Origin: Pseudomonadota bacterium
GTDB taxonomy: Bacteria; Pseudomonadota; Alphaproteobacteria; Rhizobiales; Rhizobiaceae
Assembly: GCA_023435335.1 (NCBI GenBank)
Contig: JAEYRU010000222.1
Span: forward strand, 1 to 39,744
Reading direction: 5' to 3'
DNA length: 39,744 nucleotides
Part shown: piece by piece, positions 15,793 to 24,271 of the stretch
Position numbering within the stretch: position 1 is the first letter of the stretch
How the letters are laid out: each line of letters begins with the position of its first letter
Program-made: the position numbers and the translations under genes
The notes under the pieces: generated by a model
What the model saw: the letters and a program-made list of their open reading frames with translations, nothing else
What the model was told of the DNA's origin: nothing
The model's database searches: none

Positions 15793-15999
15793 GTGAAATC
15801 TCCCATTGTGCAAGAACTTTTGGCCCCGCGGTGAAGCCCGCTTTCCCCGAACCAAACACCATTCTTGCGGCGTTTCAAGCCGCGGCATGTTGCGGGGCGC
15901 GCCATGAGCCAGCCTGCGAGCGACATGGAACGGCGCTTTTCGGTGGAGGAGGCGAGATCGGGCCTCCCGTCGGGTGGCGGCTTCGGATTAATAGGCCGG

Positions 16000-16611
16000 A
16001 TGGCCAAGCTCTATTTCCACTACGCGACCATGAACGCCGGCAAGACGACGATGCTGCTGCAGGCGTCGTACAACTATCGCGAGCGCGGCATGGAGACGAT
16101 GCTGTTCGTGGCCGGCCACTATCGCCGGGCCGACCAGGGATACATCTCCTCGCGCATCGGGCTGGAGGCGGACGCCGAGATGTTCCGCGACGGCGACGAC
16201 CTGTTTGCGCGCATCAGCGAGCATACCGCGCACCAGACCACGCATTGCGTGTTCGTCGACGAGGCGCAGTTCCTCACCGAGGACCAGGTCTGGCAACTGG
16301 CGCGCGTCGCGGACCGCCTGCACATCCCGGTCATGTGCTACGGGCTGCGGACCGACTTCCAGGGCAACCTCTTCTCCGGCTCCAGGGCGCTGCTGGCGAT
16401 CGCCGACGAACTGCGCGAGGTGCGCACGATCTGCCGCTGCGGCCGCAAGGCGACGATGGTGGTGCGCCTCGGACCGGACGGCAAGGTGGCAAAGCAGGGG
16501 GCGCAGGTGGCGATCGGCAAGGATGTCTACGTCTCGCTCTGCCGCCGGCACTGGGAGGAGGAGATAGGGCGCATGCCACCGGAGGATCTGGTGGGCTTTG
16601 CCGGTGAATAG
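16000..16611 (+). CDS. tdk: Thymidine kinase
   Basis: A 203-residue type II thymidine kinase that phosphorylates thymidine in nucleotide salvage. P-loop MNAGKTT (11-17), Walker B-like VDEAQF with catalytic Glu88, CYGLRTDFQG lasso region, and zinc cysteines in ICRCGRKA and SLCRRHW are all present; the sequence parallels E. coli Tdk through its whole length. I chose the ATG at 16000 because it matches the E. coli start (MSQLYFYYSAMNAGKST). The frame stays open to 15865 with ATGs at 15904 and 15925, but that part is not in the family. No strong ribosome site is visible at any of them. It is divergent from choX. Confidence 0.93.
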   Translation: MAKLYFHYATMNAGKTTMLLQASYNYRERGMETMLFVAGHYRRADQGYISSRIGLEADAEMFRDGDDLFARISEHTAHQTTHCVFVDEAQFLTEDQVWQLARVADRLHIPVMCYGLRTDFQGNLFSGSRALLAIADELREVRTICRCGRKATMVVRLGPDGKVAKQGAQVAIGKDVYVSLCRRHWEEEIGRMPPEDLVGFAGE

Positions 16612-16726
16612 GCCTCCATGGCGCGTGCGGCGGGGCGGCGCGTTGCCGCGGGGTTGATGAAGGTCAAGGAGTTGACATCTTTGGGAGTGTAGCTGTTCGA
16701 TAAGCGTGCAGGAAGTGGAGGTTCGG

Positions 16727-17110
16727 TTGTTTCGCAAAGCACTCGCCGCCGCGGCGATACTCGCGGCATCGCTCAGCGCAGCCCATGCCGACGGCGACGC
16801 CGTCGCCGGCAAGGTGGTCTTCAAGAAGTGCGTGATCTGTCACGAGGCCACCGGAGACAAGATCAAGGTCGGCCCGCCACTCGAAGGCGTGATCGGCCGC
16901 GCCGCCGGCAGCCATCCGGGCTTCAAGTATTCGAAGAACATGGTCGAACTGGGCGAGGCGGGTCTCGTCTGGGACGAGGAACACCTGGAAAAGTACCTGC
17001 GCAAGCCGAAGGACGTGGTGCCGAAAGGGACGATGGCTTTCGCCGGGCTTTCGAAGGACGACGACATCGAGAACGTCATCGCCTATCTAGAGGCCGATCC
17101 GAAGCCCTAG
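16727..17110 (+). CDS. Class I c-type cytochrome, periplasmic
   Basis: A 127-residue small electron carrier like mitochondrial-type cytochrome c2/c550. Signal peptide MFRKALAAAAILAASLSAAHA, heme site CVICH (35-39), and axial Met103 in KGTMAFAG are present, with the family GPPLEGVIGRAAGSHPGFKYS between. I chose a TTG at 16727 because GGAGG stands 5 nt upstream and the signal peptide then starts normally; in-frame GTG codons at 16706 and 16715 are alternatives. TTGACA at 16672-16677 could be a -35 box, with no convincing -10. It follows tdk by 115 nt. The donor and acceptor are unknown. Confidence 0.88.
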   Translation: MFRKALAAAAILAASLSAAHADGDAVAGKVVFKKCVICHEATGDKIKVGPPLEGVIGRAAGSHPGFKYSKNMVELGEAGLVWDEEHLEKYLRKPKDVVPKGTMAFAGLSKDDDIENVIAYLEADPKP

Positions 17111-17137
17111 CGGCGGCTTTCCATCTGGCGCGAGCCT

Positions 17138-17155
17138 CGCCGCCGAATGGCGGCG
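17138..17155 (+). terminator. Short hairpin after the cytochrome c gene
   Basis: CGCCGCC-GAAT-GGCGGCG is a perfect 7-bp GC stem with a 4-nt loop, 27 nt past the stop, followed by GTCTTTC. The weak T-run makes it a modest terminator. It separates the cytochrome from the five-gene cluster that follows. Confidence 0.5.
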
Positions 17156-17250
17156 CGGGCCGTCTTTCAATCGCAATGGGCCGCACATATATTCCCTTGG
17201 GCCACATTTCCGTGTGCCATAGCGCTGACCGGGCAAGGGGATCCTAAGAG

Positions 17251-18339
17251 ATGGCCACACTGCAGAATTTCGACGCCGAGATCGCGAAGACCAAGCAGGT
17301 GGTCGAGGACATGCGCTCGAGGATCGAGCAATCCGGCACGCTGCTCGAAAGAATAGCGACGACGGATGCCAAGATCGGCGCGGCCGACTTCGACATCGAG
17401 AATGCCCGCATCCAGGATGTGCTGCGCCAGCAAAAGGTGATGGAGGGCAACATCGCCGACCTGATCATCGGACTGGAGGACGCGACCAACGTGTTCGGCG
17501 CCGAGTTCGAGAGCATGAAGAGCTACACGGGCTGGGAGAACTTCGTCGGCGTATTCTCGGCGCAGCGCAAGCAGCGCATGCGCACCGAGCGCGTACGCAA
17601 CATGTCGCTGGCGGGCAACCTGCAGGAGCTGCTGGCGAAGTCGGACACGATCGTGGGCATCCTGAAGGCGCAGAAGCAGATCCTCGACGACCGCTACAAG
17701 ACGTCCGAAGCCAGCCTCGGCAAGGTGATCGAGCGGCGCAAGGTGACCATCGAAAACCTCACGGCGACGCAGAAGCGCATCGAGGAACTGAACCCGTTGC
17801 TGCTCGACATCGAGAACCGGATCGCCGCCTCAACCAGCCAGACGGAGCGTACCGAGCTCGAGGCGGAACGCTCGAAGCTCGCCACCGAATACAACGAGCG
17901 GCAGGCGAAGGAGCAGGAACTGCTGGCCGAAAGCCAGACCCTGGAGCGCTACACTTCCATGTTCCAGACCTTCGTGGATTCGCTCAACAACCAGATCGCG
18001 GCACAGAACACGTTGATCAACAAGCTGACCATCGATACCGAGCAGCGCATCGTGCTCTACAAGGCGCTGGAGGACAGCCTGAAGACGGCCGCCCAGCAGG
18101 ACGTGGCGCACAAGATCAACACGCTGGGCAGCCAGGTCGACAACACCGCCGAGCAGACGATGGCCGGCATCGGCGCGGCCGCGCAAAAGCACATCGGCGA
18201 CCTGCTGGAAATGCACGAGAAGAACATGGTCGCCACCGCCGACATTCAGCGCCGCAAGAAGCTGGCCGACGAGGCTTTCGCGCGGCGTTTCGAGGAGGTG
18301 CTGCGAAAGCACAACGCGGCCGACTACGTGAAGGCGTGA
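17251..18339 (+). CDS. Unknown coiled-coil protein, first gene of five-gene AAA+/DUF2333 cluster
   Basis: A 362-residue soluble, mainly helical protein; I do not recognise a named family with confidence. Long heptad-like stretches lie at about 1-50, 150-260 (RKVTIENLTATQKRIEEL and later LEAERSKLATEYNERQAKEQ) and 320-350. A less helical central part holds KSYTGWENFVGVFSAQRKQRMR. There is no signal peptide, membrane segment or catalytic motif. The overall look recalls TelA/PspA-like helical proteins working with AAA+ ATPases, but that is only shape. The start ATG has AAGGGG about 12 nt ahead. It is the first of five co-directional genes, so its promoter should lie between 17156 and 17250. Confidence 0.8.
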   Translation: MATLQNFDAEIAKTKQVVEDMRSRIEQSGTLLERIATTDAKIGAADFDIENARIQDVLRQQKVMEGNIADLIIGLEDATNVFGAEFESMKSYTGWENFVGVFSAQRKQRMRTERVRNMSLAGNLQELLAKSDTIVGILKAQKQILDDRYKTSEASLGKVIERRKVTIENLTATQKRIEELNPLLLDIENRIAASTSQTERTELEAERSKLATEYNERQAKEQELLAESQTLERYTSMFQTFVDSLNNQIAAQNTLINKLTIDTEQRIVLYKALEDSLKTAAQQDVAHKINTLGSQVDNTAEQTMAGIGAAAQKHIGDLLEMHEKNMVATADIQRRKKLADEAFARRFEEVLRKHNAADYVKA

Positions 18340-18380
18340 GCGACCTCGACCTGAAGGCACCGCGATGACACCCTCACTCC

Positions 18381-18421
18381 GATCCGCCGCGCGGATCGAC
18401 CCTCCCCACAAGGGGGAGGGT
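18381..18421. repeat. Tandem hairpins in the gap between genes 1 and 2 of the cluster
   Basis: Two adjacent inverted repeats: GATCCGC-CGC-GCGGATC (18381-18397) and ACCCTCCCC-ACAAG-GGGGAGGGT (18399-18421). The second is of the CCCTCCCC-ACAAG-GGGGAGGG type that is common between genes in rhizobia. It ends 11 nt before the ATG at 18433, and GGGAG (18422-18426) overlaps its edge, so folding could limit access to that ribosome site. Confidence 0.75.
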
Positions 18422-18432
18422 GGGAGCCGAGC

Positions 18433-19578
18433 ATGACCCCCGCCTCGAATCCCGCCTCCCGCTATTTCGAGACCATCGCGTCGGCGCTGGAGGGGCTCGA
18501 TATCTTCCTGCGTGACGACCGTTCGCCGCTCTACCGCCACGGCGTGGTGGCGCAGGTGGTGGCCGAGTATCTGGACAGGCTGACACGGTCCTTCTCATGC
18601 TGGCAGAACCGGCTTGCCTTCGCCGACAGCTTCCGCATCAGCAGAGCCGAGAGCGGCTATCCGGTGTTCCAGAACGTGCTGGAACTGGAGAACGACCGCA
18701 AGACGGCGGAGGCGCGGCTGGCGGCCATTCCCGAGCCCGAGCAGATCCGCGTGGAGATGGCCGACTTCATCCTGCGCCACAAGGCGTTTCCCGCGGCGCT
18801 GCAGAAGTCGATGGCCGAGCGGCTCTATCTCGAGGACGTGTCAGACGGCCAGGTGTTCTCGCCCTTCGTCCTGCCGCGGACGCTAAAAGTATCGGTCAAC
18901 CCGAAGACGGGACGGCCCTTCTACATGGTGCACTGGGGCCTGTTCGACGGGGCGGCCAACCTGCCGCTGATCTACATGGCGACTGTGGAGGATTCGTCCG
19001 AAAGCATGGTCAAGGCACTGGTCGGCAAGGACGGCGCGCTCAACGAACGCGTGGAAATCCCGCTGCCGGTAGAAGGCCTGCTCAACCCGGAACTGGCGCA
19101 CCGCTTCGACGACTTCGCCGAGAAGAACTCCGCCTATTCGCTGTCCCCGGCCACGATCGCGGGCAACCTGGACAAGGATTTCGACCAGCTGCACCCAAAG
19201 CAGTTGCGCCGGGTGGTGCTGGGCCCGTTCTATTCGGCGGGCATCACCGAGCACAACTCCACGATCGCCGACGTCCTGGGAAAGGTACGGCGCCAGCAGA
19301 ACGCATGGCTGCTCACTTGGACGGTGCAGGAAGTCTACTCGCAGGCCGAGAAGCCGGGGCGCAAGGGCCTGTTCTCCAGCCAGCCACCGCGTGAGGAGTT
19401 CTACATCAACACCGACGACCTGGAAGCCGCGCGGCAGGGCGTATCGACCTACGAGAAGCACGCGCTGATCCCGCACGAGGCCTACCAGGCGCTCTATGCC
19501 GCGCAGGAGGCGCGCAAGGTGTTCGACGGTTATCAGGTGCACATCCTGTCTAACGGCAAGGTGATTTCAGATGTCTAA
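18433..19578 (+). CDS. Unknown protein, second gene of AAA+/DUF2333 cluster
   Basis: A 381-residue soluble protein that I do not recognise. It starts MTPASNPASRYFETIASALE. It has mixed helix and strand character, with a hydrophobic strand-rich centre (LKVSVNPKTGRPFYMVHWG, NLPLIYMATVEDSSESM) and a basic patch near AEKPGRKGLF. No signal peptide, membrane helix or known active-site motif is visible. It is followed by the AAA+ ATPase after 12 nt and must be cotranscribed with it. GGGAG 7 nt before the ATG supports the start. It could be an adaptor or substrate-recognition partner of the ATPase; that is inference from position only. Confidence 0.8.
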   Translation: MTPASNPASRYFETIASALEGLDIFLRDDRSPLYRHGVVAQVVAEYLDRLTRSFSCWQNRLAFADSFRISRAESGYPVFQNVLELENDRKTAEARLAAIPEPEQIRVEMADFILRHKAFPAALQKSMAERLYLEDVSDGQVFSPFVLPRTLKVSVNPKTGRPFYMVHWGLFDGAANLPLIYMATVEDSSESMVKALVGKDGALNERVEIPLPVEGLLNPELAHRFDDFAEKNSAYSLSPATIAGNLDKDFDQLHPKQLRRVVLGPFYSAGITEHNSTIADVLGKVRRQQNAWLLTWTVQEVYSQAEKPGRKGLFSSQPPREEFYINTDDLEAARQGVSTYEKHALIPHEAYQALYAAQEARKVFDGYQVHILSNGKVISDV

Positions 19579-19590
19579 GCGGGGGGCAGC

Positions 19591-21501
19591 ATGGATACCG
19601 GCCTGACGACCATTTCCGAAGAGGACGTCGAAAAGCATCGGGCGCTGGCGCAGAGCTTCGTCACCCGGATCGTGGTGCTGGAGGATGGAGGCGAAGGTTC
19701 GCAGACGGCGCTTGCCGGCACCGGGCGGCGGTTCGTCTCGACCGTGGCAACGGGGTCCGTGCGCCGCACGCGCGAGGTGGAACTGTCGAAGACGATTTCC
19801 GCCGTGCGGCCGGACGATCCGATCCTGTCGATCGGCCAGCACACGCTGCTCTACCGCGCTCGTCGCGCGATCCAGGTGGCGCTGGCGGTCGGCGACATCT
19901 TCGCCAAGGCGAGCGACCTCGAAAGCCTGCAACAGAAGAACACGCGCGCGCCGCTGGAAGGGGAGGAGGCCGGCACATACAAGCGGCTGCTTTCCGCCTC
20001 GGCCTATGTGGCGGCCTTCACCTTCGCCGCCTACCTGCTGCAGTTGATCGAGAGCGACGGCGAGGCCGCGAACGACATCAAGGAGCCGGCCTACAATTTC
20101 GACACGCAGCAGGATGCGGTGAAGAGCCTCATCGCGGGGCTGGACACCGCGCTTGCGGGCGCAAAGGACGATGGCGAACTCGCGGCGCGGGCGAAGCGTT
20201 TCGCAACGGAAGCGCTGGAAGGGCTCCTGCAACGCAGGAGCCGCTTCGACGGGCTGGGCACGTTCGAGAACGCGCATATGCGGCTCGACGCGGACGATTT
20301 CACCATCGACGGCTTCGACGTCGCGCCGGGTAAAAAGTCCAAGCCGCTGGCGATGACCTTCAAGAAGCCCGAAGAGGTGGTCGGCAACCACATCGCCAAA
20401 TACCAGGCCGTGAAGCTCGCCAAGATGCTTATGGCCTACGATTTCGACCGCCAGCTCAACCCGTTCGTGGAGCTGGGCGGTTTCCTGTTCACCTTCATCG
20501 GGGACGGCGCGCCGGGCACCGGCAAGACGACGCTGATCCAGATGATCGCGGGGCTGGTGAACGATTACTGCCAGGTCGCGGGCTTTCCCTTCCACTACGA
20601 GAATTTCGGCGTCGACCAGATCTCGTCCTACCAGGGCAAGTCGGGACAGAACTGCCGCCAGTTCGTCGAAAACGTGCTCAACCCGCGGGCGATCTCGTTC
20701 GGCACGATCGACGACATCGACCAGGTGGCGGCCAAGCGCTCGGACGACCGGGCCTCGGCCGGACAGCACGAGATCACCGGCGTGCTGATGGACGCGTTCT
20801 CGGGTGCGATGACGGTGGTGCGCGGCAACTGCTCGTTCGGCATGTTCTCCAACTATCCCGAGAACGTGGACGACGCGCTGCGGCAGCGGGCGGGCGCCCG
20901 CTGGCTGGTCGACGGACCGCAGACGCGCGAGGACTACATCGACATCTTCGTGCTGCTGGCAGGCAAGAACCACAAGATCCCGCTCGGCAAGCACGAGCTC
21001 TATGCGGCGCAGGAGATCCAGCGCGCGGTCTCGACGGCCTATGAAAGCCACGCCAAGCCGCACGAGGACGGGCTGAAACAGGTCTACGACCGCTACCTGG
21101 GCGAGTTCGGCGAGCCGAAGACGCTGGCGGACATCGGCGCCTATCTGCACATGATCAAGGAGGCGGAGCCGCGCTTCACCGGCCGCGCGATCAAGAACGT
21201 CACCGACGCGATCAAGATGCGGGCGATGGACATCGAGCTGCCGGACGAGTGGTTCGAGACGCCCGAGGCGTTCATGCACAAGGGCTACGACGCCAAGCGC
21301 GACATGATTGCGGAGCTGAGAAAGCCGTTCACCATGGAGATGGTGATGCAGGAGGTGAACCGCTACGCCGACAGCGAGTTCCGCTACTCCGACCGCGCGG
21401 ACGACGCCGCGGTGGAGAAGATGCTGCGCGACGCGCGGCTGCGCGAGCGGGCGGCAAGGGAGATGGAGGAGTTGCGCAAGAAGGGGCTGTGGAATGCATA
21501 G
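19591..21501 (+). CDS. AAA+ ATPase with large novel N-terminal half, third gene of cluster
   Basis: A 636-residue protein. The AAA+ core is clear: Walker A GAPGTGKTT (306-314, Lys312), Walker B region FGTIDDID (Asp374-Asp375), sensor-1-like Asn421 (FSNYPEN) and arginine-finger candidates Arg431/Arg433 in VDDALRQRAG. The last two follow the classical-clade layout (FtsH/VPS4 group: N-x-P then D-x-ALxxR). Residues 1-290 show no family I know; they include a helical, membrane-like stretch near 135-150 (YVAAFTFAAYLLQLI) that may only be buried. A charged helical C-terminus (about 590-636) ends ELRKKGLWNA. It sits centrally in the five-gene cluster, with GGGGGG 6 nt before the ATG. It probably remodels a protein complex; the target is unknown. 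Confidence 0.87.
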   Translation: MDTGLTTISEEDVEKHRALAQSFVTRIVVLEDGGEGSQTALAGTGRRFVSTVATGSVRRTREVELSKTISAVRPDDPILSIGQHTLLYRARRAIQVALAVGDIFAKASDLESLQQKNTRAPLEGEEAGTYKRLLSASAYVAAFTFAAYLLQLIESDGEAANDIKEPAYNFDTQQDAVKSLIAGLDTALAGAKDDGELAARAKRFATEALEGLLQRRSRFDGLGTFENAHMRLDADDFTIDGFDVAPGKKSKPLAMTFKKPEEVVGNHIAKYQAVKLAKMLMAYDFDRQLNPFVELGGFLFTFIGDGAPGTGKTTLIQMIAGLVNDYCQVAGFPFHYENFGVDQISSYQGKSGQNCRQFVENVLNPRAISFGTIDDIDQVAAKRSDDRASAGQHEITGVLMDAFSGAMTVVRGNCSFGMFSNYPENVDDALRQRAGARWLVDGPQTREDYIDIFVLLAGKNHKIPLGKHELYAAQEIQRAVSTAYESHAKPHEDGLKQVYDRYLGEFGEPKTLADIGAYLHMIKEAEPRFTGRAIKNVTDAIKMRAMDIELPDEWFETPEAFMHKGYDAKRDMIAELRKPFTMEMVMQEVNRYADSEFRYSDRADDAAVEKMLRDARLRERAAREMEELRKKGLWNA

Positions 21502-21549
21502 CTGGCGGCATCAGCGCCGGTATCCTCCCTCAAGCGGCGGGTCTGCAGC

Positions 21550-22836
21550 GTGAAGCTCCTGCGCGAAAACGAACTGATCTACGGGCGGCTGCTGCCGGTC
21601 GAGGAGCCGCACCTGATCGAGCGCTACAACAAGGCGCTCAAGGCGTTCGGCCTGAAGCCGACCAAGCTGAAGAGCTTCGAGATCGACCGCACCGGATTTT
21701 CGCCGCAGATCGCGGAGGAACTCGGCGACCCGCAGTATCTCGACCCCAACGAGGTCAACCGGCGTTTCATCATCCTGACCCCGCAACAGGCCGATCTGCC
21801 GGTGGTGCACACGGCGTTCTCCAACACCTCGCAGCTCGTCTATGAGTTCATGAGCCGCAATGCGCGCGCCATCGACGCGCTGACGATCAAGGACGTGATC
21901 TACGGCGAGATCGAAGACTCCATCTCGAAGGTGGAGGACATCGAGGATCTGCTGTCGATCAACCAGGTGGAGTTCCGCGTGCTTTCCGCTGAGGACGTGG
22001 TGGGCAAGGCGGCCGAGCTCGGCGCGCTCACGGACCGGCTGAAGCAGGAGCCCGAGGCGTGGCGCGACGACGATCTGCTCAACCGCATGGTCGAGCTTGC
22101 CAAGGTGACCGGCGACATACGCGAGAACGCGCTGGTGCCGGATCAGGTGATCTTCCGCCACAACGCGTACTGGACCAGCCATTTCGGCGGGCTCTACGTG
22201 TTCATCGATCCTGACGTGACGACAGTGATCTGCGACCCGACCGCGCCGGGCTTCCGCCGCTCGCGACCGTGGCAGGTGAGCTACCTGTCGATCCGCGATC
22301 CCGACAGGGTGTTCCAGTTCCTCGCCAGGAGCGGGCGGCTGGACCTGCCGCGCGCATCGTGGATGGAGCCGGCGGACTGGCTGGAGTTCCGGGCAAACCT
22401 GGTGATCCGTGAACTGGTGCACGAGGCCGATCCCACCCGCGACATCGGCAATCTCGATCGTGTCTGGCTGCAAAGCTGGATGCATGCGAACGCGGAGCGG
22501 GTGAATGTCGACGGGCGCTTCCCGTTCCTCAACGCGGCCAAGCGCGAGCTGTCGCAACTCGGCCAGATCAAGGTGGAGGAGGTGCGGCCGGACTTCCGAT
22601 TCCTCATCGTCCGGGCAAGACCCGACCATCCCGACGCATGGCTCACCAACCGGCTGATCTCGGATTTCGTGCCCACCGACTTCGTGTTCCGCTACGCCTT
22701 CAACAAGCAGGGCTTCTACGCCGCCTACGAAGGCTTCCGCGAGCCGTGGCGCCGCTATGTTGTGGATACGCTGAAGAGCGCATATCTCAAGGACACCGAG
22801 GCGTTCCGTCAGCGCATGTACGGGTTGTCCGAATGA
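21550..22836 (+). CDS. Unknown protein, fourth gene of AAA+/DUF2333 cluster (possibly DUF6638)
   Basis: A 428-residue soluble protein starting MKLLRENELIYGRLLPVEEP from a GTG with no strong ribosome site. It is 48 nt after the ATPase, which may feed ribosomes to it. I believe it matches an unnamed rhizobial family (DUF6638), but could not check this. Features seen: a helical centre with acidic repeats (GEIEDSISKVEDIEDLL), an aromatic strand region (YWTSHFGGLYVFIDPDVTT) that follows FRHN, and HEAD in VIRELVHEADPTRDI. HEAD is not an HExxH protease motif. There is no signal peptide or membrane segment. Its order in the cluster suggests a shared complex. Confidence 0.78.
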   Translation: MKLLRENELIYGRLLPVEEPHLIERYNKALKAFGLKPTKLKSFEIDRTGFSPQIAEELGDPQYLDPNEVNRRFIILTPQQADLPVVHTAFSNTSQLVYEFMSRNARAIDALTIKDVIYGEIEDSISKVEDIEDLLSINQVEFRVLSAEDVVGKAAELGALTDRLKQEPEAWRDDDLLNRMVELAKVTGDIRENALVPDQVIFRHNAYWTSHFGGLYVFIDPDVTTVICDPTAPGFRRSRPWQVSYLSIRDPDRVFQFLARSGRLDLPRASWMEPADWLEFRANLVIRELVHEADPTRDIGNLDRVWLQSWMHANAERVNVDGRFPFLNAAKRELSQLGQIKVEEVRPDFRFLIVRARPDHPDAWLTNRLISDFVPTDFVFRYAFNKQGFYAAYEGFREPWRRYVVDTLKSAYLKDTEAFRQRMYGLSE

Positions 22837-22870
22837 CTTTAGAACGCGGGTTCTCTGGGGCGAGGCATCG

Positions 22871-23995
22871 ATGCTTGATCCGATCGTGAATTTCTTCACC
22901 CGCATGTTCGAGGCGATCGGGCGCGGCATTGGCCTGCTCGTCGCATGGATAGCCTGGCCGTTCGTGGCGGCGAGCCGCTGGTACGCGCGACGCGGCTGGC
23001 TCATCAAGGGGCCGATCGGAATCGTGCTGCTCCTCGTGGTCGGCCTCTACGGCTATTTCATCTGGAACACGCAGGTGTGGACCGGCTTCGATCCGGACTA
23101 TGTGGCCGCCTACAAACTCGCGGATCGCGGCATTTCCGCCGGCGAGCAGATTTCGGCGCAGGGCGGGACCGACACCACACGCAGTTGCGGGCGCTCGGGC
23201 ATCGCCGACGTGACCATCGACCTCATCGACTTCAACGTGAACGAGAACGCGTGGGTGTCGTCGATGATCCTGTACAAGATGGGGCTGTTCGGCCTCGACT
23301 GGGACCGTACGCCATTCCTCGACAACAAGGCGTCCTTCCAGCGCGGCGTGAACCAGGCGATCCGCCGCACCACGGTCGAGCTGGTCGACACCCTGGGCCG
23401 CGTGCGCGGAACCTCGCAGATCGACCAGAACCTGCAGAATGCCCGCGGTAGCATGCAGTTCGACGAGGAGACGTGGTATTTCGGCTTCAATCCGTTCGGC
23501 CCCAAGACGCCGACACCCTCCTTCTACCGCTCCGCGATACGTGAACTGCGCACGTTCAACGACCGGCTGGCCAACTGCCGCGCCGTGTTCGACGCGCGGG
23601 CGGACAACCTCATCACGTTCCTCGACCGCATCGCCAGCGACATCGGCTCGACCTCGGCGATCCTGCGCGAGCGCTCGGAAGCCTACAATTACGGCTGGTT
23701 CGACACCCGCGCCGACGACCGCTTCTGGTTCGCATACGGCCAGCTCTACGGCTACTACGGCATCCTCTACGCCACTGCGGCGGACTTCGAGGACGTGATC
23801 AGCGGGCGCTCGGTCGGGCCGCTGTGGGAGCAGACGCTGCAGCAGTTCCGCTCGGCGCTCCGCATCCAGCCCTTCATGATCTCGAACGGCAACGAGGCCG
23901 GATGGATCATGCCGACGCATCTCGCCACGATGGGCTTCTACGTGCTGCGGGTGCGCTCCAACCTGGTCGAGCTGCGCAGCGTCCTGGACCGGTAA
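22871..23995 (+). CDS. DUF2333 membrane protein, fifth gene of cluster
   Basis: A 374-residue protein of the uncharacterised DUF2333 family. Two hydrophobic segments lie near the N-terminus (about 17-35 and 48-68, IGIVLLLVVGLYGYFIW), joined by a basic linker RWYARRGWLIKG; the remaining 300 residues are probably periplasmic. Family blocks are clear: DLIDFNVNENAWVSSM, GLDWDRTPFLDNKASFQ, RRTTVELVDTLGRVRGTSQID and PTHLATMGFYVLRVRSNL. It contains two Cys (near 102 and 225). Start ATG at 22871, 34 nt after the preceding gene. It would give the cluster a membrane anchor or an envelope-side domain. No function is established for the family to my knowledge. Confidence 0.88.
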   Translation: MLDPIVNFFTRMFEAIGRGIGLLVAWIAWPFVAASRWYARRGWLIKGPIGIVLLLVVGLYGYFIWNTQVWTGFDPDYVAAYKLADRGISAGEQISAQGGTDTTRSCGRSGIADVTIDLIDFNVNENAWVSSMILYKMGLFGLDWDRTPFLDNKASFQRGVNQAIRRTTVELVDTLGRVRGTSQIDQNLQNARGSMQFDEETWYFGFNPFGPKTPTPSFYRSAIRELRTFNDRLANCRAVFDARADNLITFLDRIASDIGSTSAILRERSEAYNYGWFDTRADDRFWFAYGQLYGYYGILYATAADFEDVISGRSVGPLWEQTLQQFRSALRIQPFMISNGNEAGWIMPTHLATMGFYVLRVRSNLVELRSVLDR

Positions 23996-24271
23996 GCCGC
24001 CCGCACGGGCGCTGGGCCCCCACCACAGCCAAGGCTGTCGCATTCCGCGTATTGCGCGACCTTTTCGAGACTGCGGACCGGACGCTCCCGGTTTAGTGCT
24101 GTCGCTCAGCGGGCATGAGATTTTTCTATCGACGCCGTTGTCCACCTTGTGCTGGCAGGGGGTTTTGCTGCATACAGTTCGTATTCAGATTTGTCGGGCG
24201 GCTCTGCCGGAATGCCGCAGAAGCTCGATTGTCGCCGAGATGGGCGCCGAGAAACAGCGGAGGATGTATAC

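Noticed and set aside
19567..21279. 570-residue minus-strand open frame
   Set aside because: Full antisense shadow of the AAA+ ATPase gene, with no ribosome site.
17251..23995. Assigning the five-gene cluster to a known phage-defence or tellurite-resistance system
   Set aside because: No nuclease, protease, toxin or TerD-like domain is recognisable, and the flanks are housekeeping genes; only the general AAA+ plus coiled-coil shape is shared.
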